DNA of 23,282 bases from Methanobacteriota archaeon (GCA_023440975.1 JAEZRD010000065.1:1-23282); one strand, 5' to 3'; shown: positions 1 to 8,230, numbered from the stretch's first letter. A program made the numbers and translations. Notes: generated by a model not told the origin, from the letters alone.

Positions 1-119
1 TTATTCCAAACAAAACAAAAAACACATGTCCTAATTGTAACAATGAAAATAAAGATGATAATAAAGTAAAAAAATATCTTAAAAAAATTTTCAACTTCTT
101 TTTTGGATGTTGCAATTAA
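1..119 (+). CDS. C-terminal end of a zinc-ribbon protein (partial)
   Basis: The frame opening at base 3 is open from the left edge to a TAA at 117-119 and gives 38 residues. They contain a CPNC zinc-binding pair, then a Lys/Asn-rich stretch, then a Phe-rich end with two adjacent cysteines (FFFGCCN). The CxxC pair suggests a C-terminal half-ribbon, but the partner cysteines and main domain lie outside the window. It converges with the next gene across a T-rich gap. Function unknown; only the frame and the CxxC are secure. Confidence 0.55.
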   Translation, partial: IPNKTKNTCPNCNNENKDDNKVKKYLKKIFNFFFGCCN

Positions 120-181
120 AAAAAAAAAATATAAAATTAAAATTTTTAATTTCAATATTTTTAATTAACTCTTTCTTTTTT

Positions 182-598
182 TTAACAAGTTTTACCTAAC
201 TTACAAACTCTAGTATTCTTAAAAGTTATACCAATAAAACTCATGAAAAATGTGAAACCTTTCTCAAAAAGCTCATCCTCACTATACCTATTATAACCTA
301 CAGCAGTACCATCCTTTAATAAACTGCTAATTGTTTTAAATTTACCTTCTTCAAAAATCTCGTCATAATATTGGTTAGGTATATCTAATAATAAATCTAT
401 TAAGGGTTCATCTGAATCAATTTTTTCAATTACTTCAAGATTTATATTATCTTTATCAATAATTGTAAATTTTAAAAGTTCATCAGAATCCATTCCATCA
501 ATTATTCCTAACCTACCATTAGGTTTGATTTTGCCAAGTATACGGGTATTATTCTCTGCCCATTTATTCCATTTATCTAAATCATAAATATTAGACAT
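182..598 (-). CDS. Hypothetical protein, 138 aa
   Basis: An uninterrupted acidic ORF begins with ATG at 598 and has no signal peptide or clear membrane segment. The N-terminal part is rich in Asp, Lys and Asn (MSNIYDLDKWNKWAENN) and the C-terminal end carries two cysteines (RVCKLGKTC). The Shine-Dalgarno is poor: only a GGAAG lies upstream. I do not recognise the family. Codon use resembles the neighbours, so it is probably a real cytoplasmic protein. It converges with the partial gene at the left edge. Confidence 0.6.
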   Translation of the reverse strand: MSNIYDLDKWNKWAENNTRILGKIKPNGRLGIIDGMDSDELLKFTIIDKDNINLEVIEKIDSDEPLIDLLLDIPNQYYDEIFEEGKFKTISSLLKDGTAVGYNRYSEDELFEKGFTFFMSFIGITFKNTRVCKLGKTC

Positions 599-811
599 AA
601 CTATTCAACTTCCATTAAAAATTTTTTTAAAATACCCACAATAAATTATTATATTTATTATTAGAATCTAGTATTTAAGTTATTAATTAAGAGTACCTGA
701 AAAAAAGGATAAATATAATTTTAAAAAATTTAGTAAAAAAAATGTTAAAATCTTATAATAGTATATGTAATTCATTATTAATATGAAAAAAAATGAAAAA
801 AAATAGTTTAT

Positions 812-850
812 TTTTTTTTGGAAAAGATAATGGATTCTTTCCAAAAAAAA
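812..850 (-). terminator. Terminator-like hairpin downstream of the adhesin gene
   Basis: Bases 812-824 (T-run, GG, AAA) are an exact inverted match to 838-850 (TTTCC, A-run), a 13-bp stem with a 13-nt loop. Read on the minus strand, runs of eight T follow within about 30 bases. Its loop sequence AATGGATTCTTTC also occurs at about 17880 behind dph5. The position fits the end of the adhesin transcript; termination is inferred. Confidence 0.45.
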
Positions 851-920
851 TTAATTTTAGTGTATTACTTTTTTTAAATGGAGAAAAAAATAATAGTATT
901 ATTAATATTATGTATTATAG

Positions 921-1025
921 GTCCCCCATAATACTCCCTCCCTCAAAAAAAAACCTTTTTAATTAATGGGTGTGGTTTTTACTCAACTATTTTTTTTTAT
1001 TAAATGAGGGAGGAAGTATTATGGG
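921..1025 (-). ncRNA. Structured 3'-UTR RNA element, copy 1
   Basis: Bases 925-945 and 1005-1025 form a 21-bp inverted repeat. As minus-strand RNA every position pairs (20 Watson-Crick, one U-G); as plus-strand RNA the same position is a C-A mismatch, so the structure belongs to the adhesin-sense transcript. Inside the 59-nt loop a smaller hairpin pairs AAAAACC (949-955) with GGTTTTT (974-980) and presents the CACACCC segment shared with copy 2. The conserved block TGGGGGCATG lies upstream in the transcript, ending near 1137. Function unknown: a processing or stability signal, or a regulatory RNA. Confidence 0.6.
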
Positions 1026-1181
1026 AAACAATATAGTCTTTTTGGAACAAAACTTTTTTTTTATTTTAAAGGGATTTTAATATAAAAGTTTTAAATGTAT
1101 TATACTTTTTTTAAAGTGGTTTACCATGCCCCCAAGCTTATTAAATAAGAAAATATTATAAAAAAATGGTTAAATCATGAT

Positions 1182-3638
1182 TTAAATGAAATAAATATGA
1201 TAACCATTAGTTATAACATTACTTGGTATAGTTGTTCCTCCGTTAATTGAAGTTATGTAACAATCCCCAGTTAAGGTCCAAGTAGAATCTGAATCAAGCA
1301 CAACTTTAATTGTACCTGAAGAATTTGCTGCATTAATTGTACCAGTATAAGTACTTGAAACAAGATTTAAGCTTAAGCTACTTATATCATCCACAATTAT
1401 ATTACCAGTTAAATTTTCATTAACTGCATTAAATGTTACAGTTGCTCCGTTAGATCCACTAGTACCCCATCCTTGATTATTTCCACTAGCATTTAATAGT
1501 ATATTACTACCAAAACTTAATGTGGTATTTTCAAGGTTGATTACTGCTTCAGTGTTGGTTACAAAGAACATTGGAACAATAGAATAATCTGTACTGTTAC
1601 TAGATACGGTTAAGTTACTGTTAGTTGCAGTGAAGTTTGCAATTCCAACATTTGAATCTCCAGATGTGGATTGATATATGAATACACCTGCATTATCTTC
1701 ATCCCCACGATTTCCATAACCATAACAAGTCATGTCACATCCATCTATTATTACAGTGTTTTTACCTTCAATTGCTGCTATTTGTGCACCTGTTGCAATA
1801 CCTGTACTGTTGTATAAGCTTATATTACCTGTAGAGTAAATACATGGTGAACCTGCACCAGCTGTACTTAAACTTGAGTCATATACTGTTACAGTTCCTT
1901 CTCCACGATCTGTTGCAAGTGCTGCACAACTTCCACCTTGAGTACTTATTGTAACATTTTTAGCTTCAATTGTACCTGTAAGTGTTGCATCTAATCCTCT
2001 AGATGAGGATTTACCTGTAGTTGTGATAGTTACATTTTCAAGATAAATGTAGGCTCCAGATCCTGTAGAAAATACTGCATTTGCTCCTACAGCATTTGTA
2101 GATATTGATGTGTTATAAATATATAAAGTGCTTCCTGATTGTACTAAAACTCCTGCATTTGTTCCATAGAATTCACTATTACCAGTGTTACTAGAGTCTC
2201 CTCCAGCTTTTGTTATTGTTGCATTTGTTATTGTTAATTTACCATTGTTAGTTACTAAGACTACTGATTCATCAGATGTGCTTGTTGTATAAGATCCACC
2301 ATTAACATTTTCAGTTGTTCCACTGACTGTTAATGTTTCTCCATTTATACTTGTTGTAGTGTTAGTAGTTGTTGTTGTGTTAGTTTGTGATCCTGGGTTT
2401 CCTCCTGGGACAGTACCATTTATAAAACCAGTACCATTACCCGGCATAGTACCATTAGGCATACTAGGAACAGTACCATTCGGTAAAGTACCATTACCCG
2501 GCATAGTACCATTGTTTTGAGGAATAGTTCCATTTATTTGTATTGATTGATTGTCATTTACGGTAATAGTTGTGAATACTGTGGCAATTGCATAATTATT
2601 ATCACCATAGAAAGTTACAACAACTGTATAATTACCTGGTGAAAGGTTAATTGGAAGTTGTACCTCCCCATTTGTATCTGTAGTAGCCCAATAAACTTTA
2701 TTTGCACCATTCCATAATCTTGTAAGATTTAATGCACAGTGTTGACCTACCATCGGACTCATATCAGATGAATATAATGTTGCTGTATAATTTTGACCTT
2801 CACCAAATTTTTCATGGAATGGTGAAGTTTTAAATACAGTTCCTTCTTTTTCAGATTTTGAAACTACTGCAATTATGTTATTACAATATGCTTTTGAGTA
2901 AGTTTCAGTTCCGTTATAAGTTGTTTCAACTGTATAATATCCTTGTGATAAATAAATTGGAATGTAAATTTTTCCGTTTTCATCTGTGACAACAGTGTAT
3001 GTTTTACTAATTCCTCTGGATAATCTGGATATTGTTATGTAAACTGTTTGGTTTGCTAATGCAGTTCCATTTTCATCAGTTAAAGTTGCTGTATAGTTAC
3101 TGCCAGAACCAACGAATGTTGTTAAATTTTGTCCAGTAATCTTAGTGTTTCCTGTTGTAATATTATTTTGAGGCATAAATCCTGTACCATTACCTGGCAT
3201 AGTACCGTTAATCATAGGACCAGTACCATTAAACAAAGTACCATTGAAATTAGGTAAAGTCCAATTAACCATAGGACCATTACCGTTAATCACAGGACCA
3301 GTACCATTAAACAAAGTACCATTGAAATTAGGTAAAGTACCGTTAATCATAGGACCAGTACCATTGTTTTCTGGTTGTGGAGATATGGTTTGATTACCCT
3401 CATTTTCAGATAAGGAATTTGATCTACTATAATCTGTTGATAATTGTGTAACATTATCTGCAATATTTGAAGCAGAATTTGATGTTACATTATTTACATC
3501 AACACTAGTAGTAGTCACTGAATTATTGACTGTTGCTGTGTCGTTTAATGTAGCACTTGCAGCGAATGCTGTTGGTACTAACATTATCCCGACTAAAAAT
3601 ACTAATAGTATTGAGATTGTGAAAATTTTTTTAGTCAT
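1182..3638 (-). CDS. Secreted adhesin-like protein with Ig-like and beta-helix domains, 818 aa
   Basis: Starts at ATG 3638 behind a GTGAGGGA Shine-Dalgarno. Residues 1-27 are a signal peptide (KK, a hydrophobic core, then AFA). Residues 91-160 and 367-412 are Pro/Asn-rich with recurring NGT sequons, likely N-glycosylated. Between them lie two related Ig-like domains (about 165-260 and 270-360), each with an N-Y-T-A-T-L strand and a DxNG turn near the middle. A Thr-rich linker (420-428) leads to a repetitive beta-strand region (430-818) resembling a right-handed parallel beta-helix, ending YHIYFI. No C-terminal anchor is visible, so the attachment mode is unknown. Similar architectures are common in gut methanogens and are thought to bind host or bacterial glycans; the ligand here is unknown. 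Confidence 0.85.
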   Translation of the reverse strand: MTKKIFTISILLVFLVGIMLVPTAFAASATLNDTATVNNSVTTTSVDVNNVTSNSASNIADNVTQLSTDYSRSNSLSENEGNQTISPQPENNGTGPMINGTLPNFNGTLFNGTGPVINGNGPMVNWTLPNFNGTLFNGTGPMINGTMPGNGTGFMPQNNITTGNTKITGQNLTTFVGSGSNYTATLTDENGTALANQTVYITISRLSRGISKTYTVVTDENGKIYIPIYLSQGYYTVETTYNGTETYSKAYCNNIIAVVSKSEKEGTVFKTSPFHEKFGEGQNYTATLYSSDMSPMVGQHCALNLTRLWNGANKVYWATTDTNGEVQLPINLSPGNYTVVVTFYGDNNYAIATVFTTITVNDNQSIQINGTIPQNNGTMPGNGTLPNGTVPSMPNGTMPGNGTGFINGTVPGGNPGSQTNTTTTTNTTTSINGETLTVSGTTENVNGGSYTTSTSDESVVLVTNNGKLTITNATITKAGGDSSNTGNSEFYGTNAGVLVQSGSTLYIYNTSISTNAVGANAVFSTGSGAYIYLENVTITTTGKSSSRGLDATLTGTIEAKNVTISTQGGSCAALATDRGEGTVTVYDSSLSTAGAGSPCIYSTGNISLYNSTGIATGAQIAAIEGKNTVIIDGCDMTCYGYGNRGDEDNAGVFIYQSTSGDSNVGIANFTATNSNLTVSSNSTDYSIVPMFFVTNTEAVINLENTTLSFGSNILLNASGNNQGWGTSGSNGATVTFNAVNENLTGNIIVDDISSLSLNLVSSTYTGTINAANSSGTIKVVLDSDSTWTLTGDCYITSINGGTTIPSNVITNGYHIYFI
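3207..3338 (-). repeat. 78-bp tandem repeat coding for NGT-rich segment
   Basis: A 54-base segment at 3207-3260 recurs at 3285-3338 with almost no change, a 78-bp (26-residue) period that keeps the reading frame. Further partial copies flank it. It encodes alternating NGTLP, NFNGT and NGTGP units. Such repeats can expand or contract by slippage or recombination without breaking the frame. Confidence 0.75.
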
Positions 3639-3722
3639 TTTAATTCCCTCACTTTTTAATTTTTTTAATTTTGGAATTCTTTTAGAGAATAGTTTTTTAT
3701 ATTTTTACTCTCCAATACATTT

Positions 3723-3789
3723 AGTTTGACACAAAACAATTCATGTCGAACTGTAACAATACATAAATTTAATAAAGTATATAAAGGTT
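3723..3789 (-). promoter_or_regulatory. Adhesin promoter with start-site inverted repeat, copy 1
   Basis: On the minus strand a TATA box, TTTATATA (3778-3785), follows a purine-rich BRE-like AAGCAAAACC (3786-3795). The start site is expected near 3755. Just downstream, AGTTCGACA (3744-3752) and TGTCAAACT (3723-3731) form a 9-bp inverted repeat with one mismatch and a 12-nt spacer. The whole cassette recurs with identical spacing upstream of the truncated paralogue. The dyad could be an operator or a hairpin at the 5' end of the mRNA. Confidence 0.65.
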
Positions 3790-4776
3790 TTGCTTTTTTT
3801 TTTAAAAATTTTATAAAAAAATAGCCTAAAATTTAAACAACTGTAAATAAAAAATATTAATATATGAACACAAAAATACAAATATTAAAATAACATATAC
3901 CCAAATACAAAAAAACCAAAATAAATTAAAGGAAATAACAAGTTAAAAACTAAAAAAAGACACAAATAAAGCCCAAAACACTAAAACAAACAAAAAATCA
4001 ATGATAAAAACAATATTAATTGTTATATCCATGTATAAAGCTCTAAACTAAACAAAAACAACAATACTTAATATCCTCCAAATTCAACAAAGCAAACAGA
4101 ATATCCATAATACCCCATTAAATAAGGCAAAAACCATATAAAATAAGAGTATTAAAAGAAAATCAACACATAAACAAATTAACATTAGTAAAACGACATA
4201 AATAAAAAGAATAAAAAGAAAATTAGCACTATAAAACCTTTTCAAAACAAAATCAAATTATAATCCATTAAACAAATAAAAAACAAATAAATAAACAGTA
4301 ATACCAGTAAAAATAATTAATAACCCATTAATCATAAGATAAATAAACTAAAACAATCCAATTATAATAAAAAACATGAATATTAACCCAATAACAATAA
4401 AAAAGAAAACCTTAATTAAACTCCTTATTAACCTAAAAAAAGCTTAATCCATCGAATTAAAAGATTCCAATAAAAAATAAGTGAAAAATATAATCAAAAA
4501 AAGCATATTCTTCAAAAATTTTATAAACCTTACAAATACCCACAACACTAAAATCAGTACTATAAAAGTTAATTAAATAAAATAGAGCAATTTTAAAGAG
4601 TTTTATAAAAAAGAAATTATAATGTTTTTTAGTTGATTTAAAGATATGAAATATATTAAAAACAAATCTTATTAATTAAAAAAAAATGGTATAAAAAAAT
4701 AGAATTTAAAATTTTTTTTATTAAATCTTAAATGGTGGGAAAAAATAATTTTATTATGTATATATTTATTAATAAA
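3790..4776. other. Long gene-free region; 3870-4470 duplicated at 6260-6865
   Basis: No credible gene on either strand. The plus strand is almost free of G over much of 3840-4560 and consists mainly of A with scattered C and T. About 600 bp matches the region upstream of the second adhesin copy, with identical blocks such as TCCATGTATAAAGCTCTAAA. Its retention next to a decayed gene suggests either recent duplication or an upstream role. From about 4470 to 4730 it is AT-rich sequence without recognisable elements. Confidence 0.6.
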
Positions 4777-4859
4777 TCCAAATATCCCCTCCCCATATAA
4801 TATGTGATTTTTAAAAGGGGTGTGTTTTATCTTAAGGGTGTTGAGGAGGAAATATTGGA
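4777..4859 (-). ncRNA. Structured 3'-UTR RNA element, copy 2
   Basis: Homologue of the element at 921-1025, sitting downstream of the decayed adhesin copy. Minus-strand RNA from 4841-4859 pairs with that from 4777-4795 in about 18 bp: 15 Watson-Crick, three U-G and one bulged base. On the plus strand those three pairs would be C-A mismatches. The loop keeps AAAACACACCC, close to AAAACCACACCC of copy 1. A conserved GGGGGCATG block lies upstream in the transcript at about 4939-4948. Confidence 0.55.
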
Positions 4860-4968
4860 ATTATTCCTGTTAGGACAGATTTTTAATTTTAAGGGTTTAA
4901 TTAAATTAATTTTGTACTTTTTTTAAAAATTGGCTTATCATGCCCCCAGAGATCTAGAAACTATAAAT

Positions 4969-5148
4969 TTAAGCTTCTTCTGTTAAATTATGAAAAATGG
5001 ATAGAAAATATTTACTTATGAAGTAAATATAATTCCCATCTATCATAATATTATTTGGCATATTTGTTCCCATATTAAGTGAAGTTATGCAGTAATCACT
5101 TGTTAAAGTGCTACCTGTCATATCCATCAGTATATTACTGTTAGTCAT
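4969..5148 (-). pseudogene. C-terminal remnant of the second adhesin copy (59-aa ORF)
   Basis: The 59-residue frame aligns with the last ~40 residues of the 818-aa adhesin: TSDYCITSLNMGTNMPNNIM against TGDCYITSINGGTTIPSNVI, and YIYFI against YHIYFI. It then runs 14 residues past the ancestral stop. It is separated from the N-terminal ORF of the same copy by about 140 bases with stops in all frames. A strong Shine-Dalgarno, AAAAAGGTGATTAACA, precedes ATG 5148, so translation is possible. The most likely reading is a deletion remnant; a short secreted product is unlikely because it has no signal peptide. Confidence 0.6.
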
Positions 5149-5287
5149 TGTTAATCACCTTTTTTATGATTTTTCTGAATTTATTATATGTTCCATAATA
5201 TTTTCGTTGTTTTTTTTTGTTTTATTGATTGTCGATTACTATGAAGTTATGAAATTTTATGAATGCATAACTATAACATGGGATTAT

Positions 5288-6031
5288 TTATGCTTCGGTG
5301 TTGTTATCTATAGGTTCGGTAATATTGTTATCATTACCATGCATATGCATCATATCGCCAAAATTAGGCATATGATTAAACATATTATCCATATCATTGA
5401 ACATATTCTCGAAATCATGCATTTTATTCATGGAATGATCCCATGGCATATTTGGCATGGTGGTATTGTTATCTGGTGCAGTACCATTAGGTAAAGTACC
5501 ATTATTCATAGGATCAAAATGCATATGGTCAAAAGGTAAAGTACCATTAAAATCTGGTGCAGTACCATTGAAATCAGGTAAAGTACCATTAAAATCTGGC
5601 ATAGTACCATTGAAATCAGGTAAAGTACCATTATTCATCTGTTTATGATTAAATGGTAAAGTAGCATTATTATTTGAGACAGTACCATTGAAATCTGGCA
5701 TAGTACCATTATTATTAGGTGTTGTACTATTATCGGTTATATGTCCGTTATTATGGTTTCCGTTTCTTTGATTTTCAGATAAGGAATCTGATCTACTAGA
5801 TGTTGATATCTTATTTGAAAATGAATTATCATTTATCATGTTCATAGCATTTCCTGCGAAATGAGCAGAATTTGAAGCTATGGAATTTGTATCAAAACCA
5901 TTAGTAGGTGCGGAGTTATTGACTGTTGTTGTGTCGTTTAATGCTGAACCTGCAGCGAATGCCGTTGGTATTAACATTATTCCGACTAAAAATACTAATA
6001 GTATTGAGATTGTGAAAATTTTTTTAGTCAT
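5288..6031 (-). CDS. Truncated adhesin paralogue: signal peptide plus NGT repeats, 247 aa
   Basis: ATG 6031 is chosen because the GTGAGGGA upstream is the Shine-Dalgarno; an in-frame GTG at 6046 lies inside it. The first 26 residues are nearly identical to the signal peptide of the 818-aa adhesin. Then follow a Ser/Asn-rich segment and a repeat of FNGT-x-PD units (about residues 105-160) with many N-x-T sequons. The end is rich in His, Met, Asp and Asn (HMPNFGDMMHMHGNDNN), which might bind metal. Ig-like and beta-helix domains are missing: the frame stops where the paralogue would enter its globular part. It may still be secreted as a small glycoprotein or be a dying gene. Confidence 0.7.
   Translation of the reverse strand: MTKKIFTISILLVFLVGIMLIPTAFAAGSALNDTTTVNNSAPTNGFDTNSIASNSAHFAGNAMNMINDNSFSNKISTSSRSDSLSENQRNGNHNNGHITDNSTTPNNNGTMPDFNGTVSNNNATLPFNHKQMNNGTLPDFNGTMPDFNGTLPDFNGTAPDFNGTLPFDHMHFDPMNNGTLPNGTAPDNNTTMPNMPWDHSMNKMHDFENMFNDMDNMFNHMPNFGDMMHMHGNDNNITEPIDNNTEA
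5500..5720 (-). repeat. Short in-frame repeats encoding FNGT(L/M/A)PD units
   Basis: Units of about 21 bases built on AAATCTGGCATAGTACCATT and close variants follow one another, encoding seven-residue FNGTxPD steps. The variants GGTAAAGT, GGTGCAGT and GGCATAGT alternate between units. The array preserves the frame and resembles the NGT repeats of the larger paralogue. Confidence 0.7.
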
Positions 6032-6115
6032 TTTTAATTCCCTCACTTTTTAATTTTTTTTAATTCAAATTTTTTTAGAGATTAGTTTTTTAGATTTTTA
6101 CTCTCTAATTAATTT

Positions 6116-6182
6116 AGTTTGACACAAAACAATTCATGTCGAACTGTGCTTATACTTAATTTTCAACAAGTATATAAAGGTT
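6116..6182 (-). promoter_or_regulatory. Adhesin promoter with start-site inverted repeat, copy 2
   Basis: The TATA box (6171-6178) and the AGTTCGACA/TGTCAAACT dyad (6137-6145 and 6116-6124) match copy 1 base for base, with the same 26-base distance between dyad and TATA. The flanking leader has diverged more, so the dyad stands out as conserved. Confidence 0.65.
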
Positions 6183-7087
6183 TTGCTTTTTTCTTAAAAA
6201 TTTTATAAAAAAATAGCCTAAAATTTAAACAATTATAAATAAAAAATATTAATATATGAACATTAAAATAAGAATATTAAAATAAAATATACCCAAATAC
6301 AAAAAAACCAAAATAAATTAAAGAAAATAACAAGTTAAAAACAAAAAACAGCCACAAATAAAGCCCAAAACACCAAAACAAACAAAAAATCAATGAAAAA
6401 AAGAACATTAAATATTAAATCCATGTATAAAGCTCTAAACTAAACAAAAACAACGATATTACTTACCCCCAAAGTCGAACCCACCAAAACGAATACCCCC
6501 AATACTCCACCAAACAGGACAAAAACCATAAAAAATAGGATTATTAAAATAAAATCAACATATAAACAAGTTAACACAAACAAATTGACACAAACAAAAA
6601 GAATAAAAAGAAAATCAGCACTATAAAACCTTTTCAAAACAAAATCAACTTACAATCCATTAAACAATTAAAAAACAAATAAATCAACAGTAATCTTAAT
6701 AAATATAATTAATAACACAGTAATCATAAGATAAATAAACTAAAACAATCAAATTATAATAAAAAACATGAATATTAACCCAATAACAATAAAAAAGAAA
6801 ACCTCATTAAAACCAGTTATTAAGCTAAAAAAAGCTTTATCTATGGAATTATGAAATTAAAGCCAAAATAACATCAAAAATAAATCAAGAAATATCCAAC
6901 TAAACAAAAATACTATTAAGAAAATAAAAGACCCAAATAGAAAAATCAAACATACAATAACTATTTAAGACCAATAAAAGAATTTTAACCCTTAAAAATA
7001 TTATAAGATAATAAAATGATTTAACTAATTATAATAAAATAATATAATAATATAATTAATAATAAAAAAAATGGGGATTTTTAACTA
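6183..7087. other. Gene-free region, second copy of the adhesin upstream block
   Basis: The stretch 6230-6865 is the duplicate of about 3840-4470, with the same G-poor plus strand. A 65-codon minus-strand frame at 6440-6637 is hydrophobic only because the strand is T-rich; its counterpart in the other copy carries a stop, so I do not call it. The rest, to 7087, is the AT-rich upstream region of the next gene. Confidence 0.6.
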
Positions 7088-7711
7088 ATGAGTATTGAAG
7101 ATGAAAAAGAAAAATTAAGAAAAGAAGTATGGGATGAATTATACTCTAAAAACCTCAGCCACAGAGAAAAAGGAGATTACAGTAAAATACCCGACTTTAA
7201 AGGAAAAGAAACAGCAGCAAATATTTTAAAACAAACACCTGAATATAAAAATGCAAAAACAATATTTGTATCCCCAGATTCAGCACAAATTCCTGTAAGA
7301 TACAATTGCATAATCGACAACAAAACACTAATTATGGCCACCCCTAAACTAAAAAATGGTTATTTAATTTTAAATGAAGAATCAAAAAATCATCCACAAG
7401 AAGCAGCCACCAAAGAAGGAGCATTTAATTATGGGGAAAAAATAGAAGATTTAAATACTATTGATTTAGTTGTTGAAGGATCTGTAGCTGTGGATATTGA
7501 AGGTAATAGATTAGGAAAAGGTGGAGGATATGGAGATATGGAAATAAGTGACTTATACAATAAAAAAGTTATAAATGAAAATACCCCTATTGCAACCACA
7601 ATACACCCCTTACAAATTAAAGAACATATACCAATTTTAAAACATGACTTTAAGATTAATATGATTGTAACTTCAGAATCTAAAATTTATACAAAAGAAT
7701 TCAAATCATAA
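7088..7711 (+). CDS. 5-formyltetrahydrofolate cyclo-ligase family protein (MTHFS-like), 207 aa
   Basis: The family signature GKGGGYGD is at residues 143-150 and the N-terminal helix LRKEVWDEL is typical. Classical members use ATP to convert 5-formyl-THF to 5,10-methenyl-THF. Most methanogens carry C1 units on tetrahydromethanopterin, so the substrate here is uncertain; archaeal members form a divergent branch. Length is within the family range. A GGGGAT eight bases upstream of ATG 7088 serves as Shine-Dalgarno. It appears monocistronic. The family call is firm; the reaction is inference. Confidence 0.8.
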   Translation: MSIEDEKEKLRKEVWDELYSKNLSHREKGDYSKIPDFKGKETAANILKQTPEYKNAKTIFVSPDSAQIPVRYNCIIDNKTLIMATPKLKNGYLILNEESKNHPQEAATKEGAFNYGEKIEDLNTIDLVVEGSVAVDIEGNRLGKGGGYGDMEISDLYNKKVINENTPIATTIHPLQIKEHIPILKHDFKINMIVTSESKIYTKEFKS

Positions 7712-8194
7712 CAAAAGAAATTTCACAAATAGAAAATTATTTATCTATAAAGAAACAAAAAACAATGTACATAAAAACAGCAATTTGATAAAATTTCCTA
7801 ATTAAAAGCATACCTCACAAAAAATAGAATAAAGGAAAAAGACATAATATTTTACAAAAAGAATAATATGGAAAGATATGGTTTGTGAATAAATTATAGC
7901 TTTTTATTAGGATTTTATCACAAAATGGAGGCCTTACTAGACAATAATGAGTGATTGATCGAGTTATTATCCAATAAGAAAAAGTAGTGGGAAATATCCA
8001 TAATAACTAATTACATTCTCACCCCCTTATGAATAAAAATGGATCCCTTTTTCACAGTGACTTTTTTATAATAATTCAAATTCTTAAAAATCACCCATAA
8101 AATTGAAGGAAGGAAATGAAAAAAAACTACTTGAAATATATTGTCTATAAGGCCTCCTCTATTTCTTATACACAAAAAACTCTTTTTATATTAA
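7712..8194. other. Gene-free region dominated by inverted repeats
   Basis: No ORF fits. The first part (7712-7880) is plain AT-rich sequence. A 7-bp hairpin, TTTGTGA (7882-7888) with TCACAAA (7918-7924), abuts the long palindrome at 7927-8157. The remainder up to 8194 is a T-rich tract before the PsbP-like gene. Confidence 0.55.
7927..8157. repeat. Long bulged palindrome, MITE-like or structured RNA
   Basis: The ends match as inverted repeats: GGAGGCCTTA (7927-7936) with TAAGGCCTCC (8148-8157), then TAGACAATA (7938-7946) with TATTGTCTA (8139-8147), 19 bp with one bulge. Further in, AAAAAGT (7979-7985) pairs with ACTTTTT (8060-8066), and GGG plus ATCCAT (7989-7991, 7996-8001) pairs with ATGGATCCC (8039-8047). 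The nested order makes one foldable unit. It encodes no protein. It could be a non-autonomous transposable element or an RNA gene; I could not match it to SRP RNA or RNase P RNA signatures. Confidence 0.55.
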
Positions 8195-8230
8195 ACTTAT
8201 TTTAAAAAAAAAATATGGAGTAGTGATAAT

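Larger units (their letters stand above)
599..1181. other. Intergenic region holding the 3' end of the adhesin transcript
   Basis: No gene is seen. From about 870 to 1181 the DNA is the 3' flank of the minus-strand adhesin gene and is duplicated, in diverged form, at about 4730-4968. It holds a long inverted repeat (921-1025), a conserved block around 1108-1137 reading TGGGGGCATGGTAAACCA on the minus strand, and a terminator-like hairpin (812-850). The part from 599 to 810 is very AT-rich with nothing recognisable. Confidence 0.6.

Noticed and set aside
5108..5494. 128-codon plus-strand ORF opposite the truncated adhesin
   Set aside because: It is the complement of a supported coding region and its decayed end, without a ribosome site of its own.
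6440..6637. 65-codon hydrophobic minus-strand ORF
   Set aside because: It needs a TTG start, has no ribosome site, and its duplicate in the other adhesin copy has an internal stop. Hydrophobicity follows from T-rich sequence.
7927..8157. SRP RNA or RNase P RNA gene
   Set aside because: I could not find the conserved core motifs of either RNA, and the GC content is low for such genes.
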